64,000 nt of DNA from Salinibacterium sp. dk2585 (GTDB lineage Bacteria > Actinomycetota > Actinomycetes > Actinomycetales > Microbacteriaceae). Of this stretch, positions 43,481 through 52,653 are shown piece by piece. A program made the position numbers and the translations under genes. The DNA lies in contig NZ_CP042856.1 of the NCBI RefSeq assembly GCF_008001035.1, forward strand, positions 2,728,001-2,792,000, given 5' to 3'. Below the pieces are notes generated by a model that was not told where the DNA came from, did no database searches, and worked only from the letters and a program-made list of their open reading frames with translations. Position 1 is the stretch's first letter, and each line of letters begins with the position of its first letter.

Positions 43481-44582
43481 CGGTGGAGGTCGGATGCGCT
43501 GGCTCCGGCGCGATGGAGTTGCGGTAGAGCGCGGCGAGTGAAGGTCGCCCCCCACGCTCGTAGGCGTCCAGCTGCCGCGCAGCTCCCGTGCCTTCCTCAA
43601 AGATCCGGTCGACCCACTCCTCCACCAGCGCGAGGTCGCCGGCCTCCTCCAGCGCGCCCCGCACGTGGTCGACGAGCGCGTCGACTGCCTCGCGAGCGGG
43701 CACGACCCCGCCTGTGAGCGGGTGCACAAGCTGGTCGGCGATGCCGTCACGGGCAGAGAGCCACAGCGCCGCATCGATCAGTTCGGCGTCGAGCTCCTCG
43801 GCCTCGCCCTCACCTGCGAGGGCGGTCGCGACGAGGGCCCGGGTGAGCGCCGCGAGCAGCACGGTGTGCCACGCCTCAAGCTGCACGTCTGGCGTGCGGA
43901 TCTCGATCGTCGGCAGGTGGTTGGAGAGGCGGATGTTCCACATGACGAGTGCGTCGTCGAAGGTGCCACCCACGCCGACCAACCGTTCGATCCTGCGGTC
44001 ATAGTCGGCGGAATCCGCGAACCGCGGTGGCGTGCCGCGCGTGGTCCAGCGCTGCAGCTGGATCGTGCGCCAGCTGGCGAAGCCCGTATCGGCACCGTTC
44101 CAGAACGGCGAGTTGGCTCCGAGGGCGGTGAGCAGTGGCATCCAGCGGCGAAGGCCGTTCAGCGCCCGCACCCCGCTCTCGCGGTCATCGATGTGCACGT
44201 GCACGTGCAGGCCGTTGAAGTAGTAGTCGCGGCCGACCTGGCCGTATTCTTCGTAGACACGGTGGTAGCGGGGCTTGTCGGTGACGACGCTGCCGCCATC
44301 GAGCGAGGGAAACGTGCCGCTCGCGCACGGCACCACGCCGACGGATGCCGCGGCCTCGCGCAGCCGCCCGCGGAACGCCTGCAGGTCACCGAGTGCCTGC
44401 TGCAGTGTCTCGAAGACCGGGCTGGGCCGCTCGAGTTGGCTCAGCAGAAACTCGCGCTGCACGTTCTTGCTCTCCACCCGCTCCACGCGGAGGGCTCTGT
44501 AGACGGCGGGACTCACGTCGCGCGGCTGCAGGGTGTCGGAGTCGATGAAGCAGTACTCCTCTTCCACACCGAATGTGACCAC
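43452..44582 (-). CDS. Glutamate-cysteine ligase-like carboxylate-amine ligase (GCS2/YbdK)
   Basis: 376 residues. GCS2-family start VTFGVEEEYCFIDSDTLQP (ATP/metal glutamates), NGLHVHVHIDD, and NHLPTIEIRTPDVQ. The family joins glutamate with cysteine or another amine. Actinobacteria lack glutathione, so the true product may differ; EgtA is one relative. GTG at 44582 follows AGGAGGAGG. Its 3' end overlaps the MFS gene by 29 bp in convergent orientation. Confidence 0.87.
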   Translation of the reverse strand: MVTFGVEEEYCFIDSDTLQPRDVSPAVYRALRVERVESKNVQREFLLSQLERPSPVFETLQQALGDLQAFRGRLREAAASVGVVPCASGTFPSLDGGSVVTDKPRYHRVYEEYGQVGRDYYFNGLHVHVHIDDRESGVRALNGLRRWMPLLTALGANSPFWNGADTGFASWRTIQLQRWTTRGTPPRFADSADYDRRIERLVGVGGTFDDALVMWNIRLSNHLPTIEIRTPDVQLEAWHTVLLAALTRALVATALAGEGEAEELDAELIDAALWLSARDGIADQLVHPLTGGVVPAREAVDALVDHVRGALEEAGDLALVEEWVDRIFEEGTGAARQLDAYERGGRPSLAALYRNSIAPEPAHPTSTVSDAGSSSR

Positions 44583-44723
44583 CGTGCCTCCTCCTGCGCT
44601 GTTGCCGACCGGCGCCTGCTTCGAATAGTAGGCAACGCATCCGGTCGCCGCTTTCAGAAGATTCGTGGCGGAGCGGTGGTACGGGTGTTTGCGGGTGTGC
44701 AGATCGGGGCAGAAGACAGGAGA

Positions 44724-45947
44724 CTATGCCAGTTGCGCGAGCACTCCCTCCAGTTTGTCAACAGCCCAGTCGAGGTCGGCGGCCTCGATCACGATCGGTG
44801 GCGCGAGTCGAACGGTCGAGCCGTGCGTGTCCTTGGCGAGCACACCGCGCTCCATGAGCAACTCGCACACCCGGCGCCCAGTGCCGAGTCGGGGGTCGAT
44901 GTCGATGCCGGCCCACAGTCCCGCGCCGCGCACCTCGAGCACCCCGCGGCCCTTGAGGGCCCCAAGTCGCTCGTGGAGGCGAGCCCCGAGTGTGCGGGCT
45001 CGTTCCTGTGGTTCGCCTTCTGCGAGCATCCGCACCACCTCGGTGCCGACCGCGGCGGCGAGGGGGTTGCCCCCGAAAGTCGAACCGTGCTGGCCGGGCG
45101 ACAGCACGCCGAGGATGTCGGCATCGCCGACGACGGCCGAGACGGGGACAATGCCACCGCCGAGCGCCTTGCCGAGCAGGTAGAGGTCGGGCACGACCCC
45201 CACGAGGTCACACGCGAAGGTCGCGCCGGTGCGGCCGAGGCCGGACTGGATCTCATCGGCGATCAGCAGCACGCGCTCGGCCGTGCACAGCTCTCGCAGC
45301 GCCGGGAGGAAGTCGGCCGGCGGCACCAACACGCCAGCCTCCCCCTGGATGGGCTCGACCAGAACGGCGACCGTGTCGGCGTCCATCAGCCGCGCCGCGG
45401 CGGCCGCGTCACCGTAGGGCGCAGTGCGGAATCCCGGCGTGAAGGGGCCGAAGTCCTGGCGGGCATCCGCATCGTCGCTGAAGCTCACGATCGTCGTCGT
45501 GCGCCCGTGGAAGTTGCCCGACATGACCACGATGTTGGCTCGATCAGGGGTGACCCCCTTGACCCGGTAGCCCCACGCCCGAGCGACCTTGATGCCCGAC
45601 TCGACCGCCTCCGCGCCCGTGTTCATGGGCAGCACCATGTCCTTGCCGGCGAGCGCGGCGAGCTCCGTCACGAAGGTGCCGAGCCGGTCGTTGTGGAAGG
45701 CGCGACTCGTGAGCGTGATGCGGTCGAGCTGCTCGCGGGCCACCGCGAGCAGCCGCTCATTGGAGTGGCCGAAGTTCACGGCCGAGTATGCGGCGAGGCA
45801 GTCGAGGTAGCGGCGGCCGTCGACATCCGTCACCCAGGCACCCTCGCCCGAGGCGACGACCACCGGCAGGGGATGGTAGTTGTGCGGTGAGTGGGTGCTC
45901 TCGGCCTCGATGGCCTCACGTGATCGGATGCCCTGCGCCACGCTCAT
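44724..45947 (-). CDS. rocD: Ornithine aminotransferase
   Basis: 407-residue PLP-dependent class III aminotransferase. It turns ornithine plus 2-oxoglutarate into glutamate-5-semialdehyde and glutamate. Motifs: MNTGAEAVESGIKVARAWGY, SGNFHGRTT, LIADEIQSGLGRTG and the PLP lysine in LYLLGKALGGGIVP. ATG at 45947 overlaps the amidinohydrolase stop by 4 nt. The product feeds proline or glutamate metabolism. Confidence 0.92.
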   Translation of the reverse strand: MSVAQGIRSREAIEAESTHSPHNYHPLPVVVASGEGAWVTDVDGRRYLDCLAAYSAVNFGHSNERLLAVAREQLDRITLTSRAFHNDRLGTFVTELAALAGKDMVLPMNTGAEAVESGIKVARAWGYRVKGVTPDRANIVVMSGNFHGRTTTIVSFSDDADARQDFGPFTPGFRTAPYGDAAAAARLMDADTVAVLVEPIQGEAGVLVPPADFLPALRELCTAERVLLIADEIQSGLGRTGATFACDLVGVVPDLYLLGKALGGGIVPVSAVVGDADILGVLSPGQHGSTFGGNPLAAAVGTEVVRMLAEGEPQERARTLGARLHERLGALKGRGVLEVRGAGLWAGIDIDPRLGTGRRVCELLMERGVLAKDTHGSTVRLAPPIVIEAADLDWAVDKLEGVLAQLA

Positions 45948-46801
45948 CGGCGAAGCTCCAGTGTGCAGCATTTGACTCCTCCTCCCCCGAGCAGCAACTC
46001 CGACAGGTCCACGCCGATGGTCTCGTAGCCTCGCTCCCGCAGCTGCCGGGCATAGCCGAGGGCTCGGGATGCCACGACCACCGTACGCCCGTCGCTGAAG
46101 CAGTTGAGCCCCAGCACCGCGGCATCCGCCTCGGTGACGACGATGGCGTTGGGGAACCGTTCGCGCAGCTCCCCTTGGCTCGCCTCGCTGAACGCGGAGG
46201 GCAGGTAGGCGATGGTCGCTTCGGTGCCGGGTGCTGGCTCGGGGTCGAGCACGGCGAGCGCCGTGTCGAGGTGGTAGTAGCTGGGGTTCACGAGTTCGAG
46301 CCCCACGACCTCCCGGCCGAATACCCGCGCCAGTTCGGCCTGGCTGGCGGTGCTGCTGCGGAATCCCGAGCCGGCAAGGATGACCTCGCCCGCGAGCAGG
46401 AAGTCACCCTCGCCCTCGTTGATCTCCTCCGGCACGTGCACGGCGAAGCCCGCGCGCTCGAACCAGTCCATGTAGGCGGGCCCCTCCGGCGCGCGCTCCG
46501 GATGCGTGAAGCGTGCCCCGTAGGCGATGCCATCGAGCACAAAACCACCATTGGCGGCGTAGACCATGTCGGGAAGCCCAGCGATGGGGTCGACGAGGTG
46601 CACGTCGAAGCCGAGGTCGACGTAGGCCGAGCGGAGCGTCTCCCACTGCCGCACGGCGAGGCTCGTGTCGGTGGGGTTCGCGGGGTGCATCCACGGGTTG
46701 ATGCGGTAGCTCACCGTGAAGTGATCGGGTCGGCACATGAGCACGGTGCGCGCCGAAGCGGCCCGGTGTACGGGCACGGCAGCAGTGTCGGTGAGGGTCA
46801 T
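45944..46801 (-). CDS. Amidinotransferase-fold hydrolase (DDAH / arginine-dihydrolase-like, COG1834)
   Basis: 285-residue guanidine-modifying enzyme. Catalytic residues of the fold are visible: Asp133 (EGEGDFL), His177 (SYYHLDT) and Cys278 (GGGGVKCCT). The N-terminal MCRPDHFTVSYRINPWM and LPDMVYAANGG (Asn84) resemble the arginine dihydrolase domain of cyanobacterial ArgZ/AgrE as I recall it, and not only dimethylargininase. Paired with rocD it would supply ornithine directly from arginine. ATG at 46801; a GACACT hexamer 6 nt upstream suggests leaderless translation. Confidence 0.78.
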   Translation of the reverse strand: MTLTDTAAVPVHRAASARTVLMCRPDHFTVSYRINPWMHPANPTDTSLAVRQWETLRSAYVDLGFDVHLVDPIAGLPDMVYAANGGFVLDGIAYGARFTHPERAPEGPAYMDWFERAGFAVHVPEEINEGEGDFLLAGEVILAGSGFRSSTASQAELARVFGREVVGLELVNPSYYHLDTALAVLDPEPAPGTEATIAYLPSAFSEASQGELRERFPNAIVVTEADAAVLGLNCFSDGRTVVVASRALGYARQLRERGYETIGVDLSELLLGGGGVKCCTLELRR

Positions 46802-46830
46802 GCCTCCAGTGTCACAGCGGTTGCGGGCAT

Positions 46831-46856
46831 GATTTCGTGAATCTGCGCACGAAATC
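46831..46856. promoter_or_regulatory. Inverted repeat, candidate Lrp/AsnC operator
   Basis: GATTTCGTG and CACGAAATC (9-bp arms, 8-bp spacer) between the divergent amidinohydrolase and Lrp genes, 30 bp from the first start. The spacing suits an Lrp dimer site. Confidence 0.55.
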
Positions 46857-46903
46857 GCTGCACTGACCCGTTGCTTTGCAAAATTTCCCCGTAGAGTGCC
46901 GCT

Positions 46904-47341
46904 ATGGACAACCTCGACCACGGCATCCTCGCACTGCTCCGCAAGAACGCTCGGGCCGGTTACGGCGACATCGGCGAGCGCATCGGGCTGTCGGCATCCG
47001 CCGTCAAGCGACGCGTCGACAGGCTCGTCGCCGACGGCGTCATCCGCAGCTTCACGATCCAGGTCGACCCCGCCGTCGACGGCCTGGGCACCGAGGCCTA
47101 CGTCGAGCTGTTCTGCCGGGGAACGGTTGCACCCGCCGAGCTGCGACGGATGCTCTCCGACATCCCGGAGGTCGTCGGCGCCGGCACGGTGAGCGGCAGC
47201 GCCGATGCCATGCTGCACATGAGGAGCCGCGACATCCACAGCCTCGAGGTCGCGATCGAGAAGGTGCGCGATGCGCCGAACGTCGACCACACGCGCAGCT
47301 CGATCGTGCTGTCGCGGCTCATCGAACGGGCCCGCGACTGA
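46904..47341 (+). CDS. Lrp/AsnC-family transcriptional regulator
   Basis: 145 residues. N-terminal HTH (LDHGILALLRKNARAGYGDIGERIGLSASAVKRRVDRLVADGVIRSF) and C-terminal RAM ligand domain (AYVELFCRGTVAPAELRRML). Probably senses arginine or ornithine and controls the divergent amidinohydrolase-rocD operon. TAGAGT (46892-46897) ends exactly 6 nt before the ATG: leaderless. Confidence 0.9.
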   Translation: MDNLDHGILALLRKNARAGYGDIGERIGLSASAVKRRVDRLVADGVIRSFTIQVDPAVDGLGTEAYVELFCRGTVAPAELRRMLSDIPEVVGAGTVSGSADAMLHMRSRDIHSLEVAIEKVRDAPNVDHTRSSIVLSRLIERARD

Positions 47342-47350
47342 ACAACCGGC

Positions 47351-47692
47351 TCAGATGATCCAGCCGTCATCGGTCGTGAAGTTCTCCAGCAGCGGCTCGA
47401 CGGGTTCGTAGCGGCGCTCCCAGAACTCGCCGTACTCGAGGAGCCATCGGGCGGCGTCTTCGAGGGGGTCGGCTCGCAGGGAACTGATGGTCGCGGTGCC
47501 GACCGGCCGACGATGGATGAGGCCGGCCGATTCGAGCACGCGGAGGTGGCGCGAGATGGCCGGCTGGCTGAGCGGGAAGTGGTGCGCGAGCTGCCCGACT
47601 GTGGCGTCGTCGTCGCGCAGGAGCCCCAGGATGGCGCGTCGTGTAGGGTCGGCGAGCGCCGCGAATACCGCGTCCAGATCGGCCTTTGGCAT
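47351..47692 (-). CDS. ArsR-family HTH regulator
   Basis: 113 residues; winged helix ALADPTRRAILGLLRDDDATVGQLAHHFPLSQPAISRHLRVLESAGLI is nearly the whole protein. No metal-binding cysteines, so it is of the SdpR/activator-like ArsR subgroup. The tail (YGEFWERRYEPVEPLLENF) is typical of ArsR genes paired with SRPBCC proteins, but none adjoins here. The ATG at 47692 follows GGAGG. Confidence 0.87.
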   Translation of the reverse strand: MPKADLDAVFAALADPTRRAILGLLRDDDATVGQLAHHFPLSQPAISRHLRVLESAGLIHRRPVGTATISSLRADPLEDAARWLLEYGEFWERRYEPVEPLLENFTTDDGWII

Positions 47693-47813
47693 TCATAACC
47701 TCCATGTTTCAAAACAGGAAGGTTAAGAATAGCGAGCTTTTCACCGAGATACCGCGAAAACGCTGTCACGATTTGAGGCGCGCCAAGGCGTGACGAATTG
47801 CTACAACTGAACA

Positions 47814-48842
47814 ATGACCTCGGCAACACTCCCAACGCTCGACCTCTCGCGCCTCCAGCAGGGCGAAGAGGAGGCGGCCGCCTTCCGCCGCGACCTGCGC
47901 GAGGCGACGCACGACTACGGCTTCTTCTACCTGACCGGCCACGGCATCCCGCAGGAGCTCTTCGACGGGATGATCGGCACAGCCCGCCGCTTCTTCGACC
48001 TGCCCGAGGTCGACAAGCTCGAGATCGAGAACGTCAAGAGCCGGCACTTCCGCGGATACACGCGCGTCGGTGGAGAGCGCACGCAGGGCAAGGTCGACTG
48101 GCGCGAGCAGATCGACATCGGCCCCGAGCGCGCCGCCGTGGAGAAGCGCGAGGGGGTCGCCCCCTACTGGACACTCGAGGGCCCCAACATGTGGCCGAGC
48201 GCCCTCCCCGAGCTCCGCGACGTCGTGAGCGAGTGGGAGGCGAACATGAACAAGGTCGCCATCACGCTGATGCGGGCGTGGGCCGAGTCACTCGGCGCCG
48301 ACCCCGACACCTTCGACGCGGCATTCGCGCACGACCCCTCGACGCTCATCAAGATCGTCCGCTACCCGGGCAAGGAGGACCCGACGCCGCAGCAGGGTGT
48401 CGGCGCCCACAAGGACTTCGGCGTGCTCACGCTCCTCTACGTCGAGGAAGGCAAGGCCGGCCTGCAGGTCGAGAAGGACGGCGAGTGGATCGACGCCCCG
48501 CCGATTCCCTACACCTTCGTCGTCAACATCGGCGAGCTGCTCGAGGTCGCGACAGGCGGCTACCTGCGCGCGACCATCCACCGCGTCATTTCACCCAAGG
48601 CGGGCGAGGACCGCATCTCGATTCCCTACTTCTACGCCCCCGCGCTCGACGCCACCATCCCGACGATCCCGCTTCCGCCCGAGCTTGCCGCTCGCGCCAA
48701 GGGTGTGACTCCTGATGCCCATGGCGAGCCCCTCTACGCCACCTACGGCGAGAACGCACTCAAGAGCCGGCTGCGGGCCCACCCGGATGTCGCGGCGATC
48801 CACCACCCGGAACTGGTGAAGGTCCCCGTCCCAGCTGCCTGA
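47814..48842 (+). CDS. Isopenicillin-N-synthase-like 2OG-Fe(II) oxygenase
   Basis: 342-residue non-heme iron oxygenase. N-terminal DIOX_N segment (YGFFYLTGHGIPQELFD), iron ligands HxD in GAHKDFG and His in RATIHRVISP, and the RxS motif in EDRISIPYF for co-substrate binding. Substrate unknown; relatives modify amino acids, gibberellins and antibiotics. TACAAC ends 6 nt before the ATG: leaderless. Confidence 0.87.
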   Translation: MTSATLPTLDLSRLQQGEEEAAAFRRDLREATHDYGFFYLTGHGIPQELFDGMIGTARRFFDLPEVDKLEIENVKSRHFRGYTRVGGERTQGKVDWREQIDIGPERAAVEKREGVAPYWTLEGPNMWPSALPELRDVVSEWEANMNKVAITLMRAWAESLGADPDTFDAAFAHDPSTLIKIVRYPGKEDPTPQQGVGAHKDFGVLTLLYVEEGKAGLQVEKDGEWIDAPPIPYTFVVNIGELLEVATGGYLRATIHRVISPKAGEDRISIPYFYAPALDATIPTIPLPPELAARAKGVTPDAHGEPLYATYGENALKSRLRAHPDVAAIHHPELVKVPVPAA

Positions 48843-48862
48843 GCCCGCCCGGTTTCACGCGC

Positions 48863-49163
48863 GAGTGGCCAAAGTTTCGCCTAAGGGAGGACTCTTGGCG
48901 CAATGTTTGGCCGCTCATCGAAGCGCCGGTCATCCGCTCGCTCGCAGATAGCCGGCAGCGAGCCGCATCCGCGGACGGGTCGAGGGCGTCCATACGTGAG
49001 CGACACTAGCAAGCCACGTGACGCGTGAGTGGCCAAAGTTTCGCCCAAATGACGAGCCTTGGCGCAAAGTTTGGCCACTCACGGAGGCCTCTGCACTCGA
49101 GGAAAGCCAGAGCACGAGGAAGCTCGGAGCACGAAGAAACTCAGAGCACGAGGAAGCTCAGAA
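48863..49163. repeat. Palindrome- and tandem-repeat-rich gap between convergent genes
   Basis: The 315-bp gap 48843-49157 has no gene. Two copies of a 54-bp hairpin lie at 48863-48916 and 49027-49080, both GAGTGGCCAAAGTTTCGCC, a 15-bp loop and GGCGCAA(A/T)GTTTGGCC(A/G)CTC. They are followed by a 17-bp tandem repeat (CACGAGGAAGCTCAGAG, three units at 49113-49163 plus a diverged one before) that runs into the putA-like stop. The rest is unremarkable. Confidence 0.75.
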
Positions 49164-52100
49164 CTCGATCTGCGCCACCATCGGGTCGGGGCGACCATGG
49201 CGCTCCGCCGCCATGCTCACGACCTGGGCGCGCAGGAACGGCAGCAGCTCGAGCCGCCCAGACGTCGTGACGGGTGCGGCGTAGAGCGCGACATCCGGCC
49301 GAAGCGAGAGCACTGTGGCCAGCACCGCGGGGTCGCCTCCGAGCAGCCGAATGTGCGGGGTCGTCACCTCGCCCGATTGCAGGCGGGCGTGCCAGCGCGT
49401 GTCGCTCTCGATGAGCACCTCGCTGACGCGGAGCGGCGACAGCGGGTGCGCGAAGAGCTGCACGAGTCGCTCGGGCAGCGGCTGCGCGGTGCTGATGTGC
49501 ACGCGCGCCCCCGCGCGCGTGGCCGCCGCGAGCACGCGCACGAGTTGTGCGGGCGAGACACCGTCGGAGAGGCGCACAGTCGTCTCCACGGGCAGGTAGC
49601 GCACGACTGTGCGGATTCCGGATGCCCCGCTCTCCTCCCGCGCGTCGCGATAGCGCTCGATCCACGCGCGTTCGTCGCTCACCGCGCCGGCGCGCACGAG
49701 GTCGAACTCGAGGAACTTCATGTTCGGCTGCGCGGCCTCGATGAGCGTGCGCACCGTGTCGCCGATGCCCTCGAGTCGCACGCTCTGCTGCGGCTCACTG
49801 AACTTGGGAACCCACTCGCCGAGGGCCATGATGCGCTCGGCGCTGCCACGAGGTGCACCGGCCCCGCGCCATCCGCCGCACTGCAGCGAGTCGAGCGGAT
49901 GCCCAACCGTGGCCTTGTTCACATGCAGCGAGCCACAGTCCACCGAGTCGAGCCACGCCGCAAGCTCATCGACGTCGAGCGTGTGGATGCCGGCCGTCTC
50001 GCCCTGCAGTTGGTTCTGCAGTCGGATGGCCGCCTGCAGGTCGGGGACGCTCGTGAGCACGAGGGCGGGGGCGTCGACGGTGCGCTGCGCCGCAACCTCC
50101 GATTCCACGCCGTCGCGCACACCCGGCCGCCACAGGGTGAGCCGGTCATCGAGGGCCTCGGGTTCGACCAGCCAGCTCTCGCCGTCGCCCGCGAGGGAGA
50201 GCAGGCGGCGCACGCGCTCTGGCGGTGGTCCGATGAGCGGCCCGAGCCTCGCCGAGGCCTCGAGGGACGAGGCGGGATGCCGCGAACGCACCGCATCCGC
50301 AATGCGACTGCGCAGCTCCTTCGACTCCCCCATGCCGCCAACGAGGATCACGAGGCGTGCACCCTCCGGGTGCTGCCCCGCGTGGTGGAACGCCCCCGTG
50401 ACGATGTCACGGGCGGCGGCGTCGATGTCGGCACTCGCGGCGACGATGACGGATGCCACTCCCCGCACCTCACCGAGCGGGGGCCGTTCGGGCCGCCACG
50501 ACCGCAGAAGCCGTGCGGTGTCGCGATCCCCTGAAAACATCACCTGCTCGACCTCGGGGTGCGAGAGGGCCCGCCGGGCGACGGCGGGATCCTCGGGCAC
50601 GACGAGCGTCACGAGTCCGGGCTCGATGCCCGACTCGTGCGCTGCCCGCACGACGGCCGCGGCGCTGTGCCTCGCCTGGTGGGCGGGTTGCACGACGACG
50701 GCGCTCCCGGCGAGCAGGGCGGCGGCGATACCGTCGGCGATGTCGCTCGCGGGTGCCGTCCAACTGGGGGCCAGCAGCACGGCCGCGGCCGGGGCGAACT
50801 CGGCGTTGTCGATGGCCGCGACGGCATCGTGTTCCCGCACGAGCCTGCGTGTGAAGGCGACGGCGCGCACGATCTCCTGGTCGGCTTCGGCGATCGTCAT
50901 CCCGGTTTCGCGCACGAGGGTCGCGACGAGCTGTCCTCGCATGATCTCGAGGGCGTCCGCGAAGGCGCTGACGGCCTCGACGCGCTCGGCGGCGGATGCC
51001 CGGGCACCCCACTCCTCGCCCGCTGCGACCGACTCGGCAATGAGTGCGTCAAGCGCCTCGACGTCGCGCATGATCTCGAACGACTCGAGGGCGTCGTCGC
51101 GCGCCCGGGTGAGCACGTCGCGCGCCCACTGCCGCCCCTCCGGCGTGGCGGGGTCGACCAGAGCGGGCGCGTCCCCGAGAGAGGTGTGCGGGGTGTGCTC
51201 CGGCAGTGCTTGCTCCATGGCATCGAGCGATGCCCGGAATCGCGCCGCCTCGCGCTCGAACAGTGCCTCGTCCTCGGCGAGCGCGGGCATCGCCGACCTA
51301 AAGCTGGCGGGATCAGCCTGCTCGCGGAGCCGCTCGAGCAGGTACCAGGCGACGCCGCCATAGGCCACATCGTCGACGACGGGCGCGTATGCCGTGACGG
51401 TCGCACCGGAAGCGAGCACCGCCTCCGCGTAGGGCGTTGCGCCCAGATGCATCTCGATCTCAAGCCGCGAGGCGACCCCGCGGCGCTCCGCCAGCTCCCG
51501 CGCGAAGGCCAACTCGAAGAGGTTGTTGCTGGCCATCACGACAGACAACGATTCCGAGCGATCTGTGCGAAGTGCCCAGTCCAGCATCCGCTTGACCTGC
51601 GCATCCGTCGCTTCCCTGCTCGGCAGGGCTCCCGGCTGCGGCACGCCCTTGACGAGGCGAACACGGGTGGACGCGCCACCTTGCGCTCGGCGTTCGCGCG
51701 CCCACGCGGCGACGCCCTGCAGGAGCGACAGGGAGTCCGGCAGGTTCGCCGGAAGGGTGATGCCGCCCTCATAGGTGCTGAGCGACGGCCGCGAGAGCAG
51801 TCCCGTGAACACGTCAAGCGTGTAGTCGACCTCACTGCGGCCGCCCATCTCGAGCGTGATGCGCTTGGGGGTCGCGGCGGCAGCGGCGGCCTCGTAGAGC
51901 GGCTCCAGCCGGTCGATCGCCCGCTCGACCGCCTCGTCGTGCGCCCAAGGGTGGTGGGGGCCGACAAGGTCCGCGAGCCTCACCGAGACGCTCTCCACCT
52001 CGGCGCGCGCGAGCAGTTCCGTGACGGAGGCGAGTCGGCGATCGGCCGAAGTTCCGCCGAGCACGGCATTCCCGAATGGGGCTACATCGACACGGATGCC

Positions 52101-52529
52101 GCGTTCCCACAGGTCTCGGATGCGCTCGCCCAGCTCCGGCGCGTCGACGACAAACTCGCGCATCGAACGCCTGAAGCTCGCCCGCACGATCGGCACGAGC
52201 GCCCTCGGCGAGAGCAGCGAGAAGCCGCCCGCGAGCTGCACGAGCACGCGGAGCCCGGCGGGAAGGTCCGGCGGCATCTGGCGGGAGAGCCGCTCGAGGT
52301 TGCGCGCGGCGGCGCCCTCGTCTGCGGCACAGATCACGAGCTCGATGAATTGGGTCGCGAACTCGAGTCCCTCGGCGTCGCGGACGATGTCCGCCGTCTT
52401 CCAGGCGCTTCGCGACAGTCGAGGGCGCCGCATCCCATCGGCGGGCGGGGCGAGCCACTCGCGCACGGTCGCGATGACGGAATCGGTGAGGTCGGCTGCG
52501 CGAGCGGGGGTCTGCGACGCGGACGGCAT
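49158..52529 (-). CDS. putA: PutA-like proline dehydrogenase / P5C dehydrogenase, apparently degenerate
   Basis: 1123 residues with PutA architecture: proline dehydrogenase barrel (~150-450; RLVKGVPQPG at ~287), an aldehyde-dehydrogenase domain (~480-950) and a conserved C-terminal part. Key motifs are altered. HAGQHPEGAR at ~715 replaces HAGQRCSA, removing the catalytic cysteine; ETGGKN reads EVRGVAS; the proline-binding YxxRR of the barrel is YLLERL (~395). It may be a divergent paralogue with another role. ATG at 52529, TAGCCT ending 7 nt upstream: leaderless. No adjacent partner genes. Confidence 0.75.
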   Translation of the reverse strand: MPSASQTPARAADLTDSVIATVREWLAPPADGMRRPRLSRSAWKTADIVRDAEGLEFATQFIELVICAADEGAAARNLERLSRQMPPDLPAGLRVLVQLAGGFSLLSPRALVPIVRASFRRSMREFVVDAPELGERIRDLWERGIRVDVAPFGNAVLGGTSADRRLASVTELLARAEVESVSVRLADLVGPHHPWAHDEAVERAIDRLEPLYEAAAAAATPKRITLEMGGRSEVDYTLDVFTGLLSRPSLSTYEGGITLPANLPDSLSLLQGVAAWARERRAQGGASTRVRLVKGVPQPGALPSREATDAQVKRMLDWALRTDRSESLSVVMASNNLFELAFARELAERRGVASRLEIEMHLGATPYAEAVLASGATVTAYAPVVDDVAYGGVAWYLLERLREQADPASFRSAMPALAEDEALFEREAARFRASLDAMEQALPEHTPHTSLGDAPALVDPATPEGRQWARDVLTRARDDALESFEIMRDVEALDALIAESVAAGEEWGARASAAERVEAVSAFADALEIMRGQLVATLVRETGMTIAEADQEIVRAVAFTRRLVREHDAVAAIDNAEFAPAAAVLLAPSWTAPASDIADGIAAALLAGSAVVVQPAHQARHSAAAVVRAAHESGIEPGLVTLVVPEDPAVARRALSHPEVEQVMFSGDRDTARLLRSWRPERPPLGEVRGVASVIVAASADIDAAARDIVTGAFHHAGQHPEGARLVILVGGMGESKELRSRIADAVRSRHPASSLEASARLGPLIGPPPERVRRLLSLAGDGESWLVEPEALDDRLTLWRPGVRDGVESEVAAQRTVDAPALVLTSVPDLQAAIRLQNQLQGETAGIHTLDVDELAAWLDSVDCGSLHVNKATVGHPLDSLQCGGWRGAGAPRGSAERIMALGEWVPKFSEPQQSVRLEGIGDTVRTLIEAAQPNMKFLEFDLVRAGAVSDERAWIERYRDAREESGASGIRTVVRYLPVETTVRLSDGVSPAQLVRVLAAATRAGARVHISTAQPLPERLVQLFAHPLSPLRVSEVLIESDTRWHARLQSGEVTTPHIRLLGGDPAVLATVLSLRPDVALYAAPVTTSGRLELLPFLRAQVVSMAAERHGRPDPMVAQIEF

Positions 52530-52653
52530 GGCCCAAAGGCTACTGCGGGCATCCTGTGAATGGTTGCCCGCCGCGCCCTCGCATGCTGTGGGTGCGCTGA
52601 GCGACGGATGCCACGCCTTTACGTCGTATGCACCTGCTGGTTAACTCGTGCTC

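Noticed and set aside
44583-44723. Possible small gene or regulatory element between the GCS2 and rocD genes
   Set aside because: No open frame with a ribosome-binding site, and no clear inverted repeat or promoter was found.
43665-45890. 741-codon plus-strand open frame opposite the GCS2 and rocD genes
   Set aside because: Spans two well-supported minus-strand genes and has no recognisable domain.
49094-49163. Short CRISPR-like array
   Set aside because: The 17-bp units are directly tandem without spacers and no cas gene is present.
49720-52559. Long plus-strand open frames (547 and 666 codons) opposite the putA-like gene
   Set aside because: They are antisense shadows caused by high GC; translations are low-complexity Arg/Ala/Ser and Gly/Arg-rich without domains, whereas the minus-strand frame has PutA motifs.
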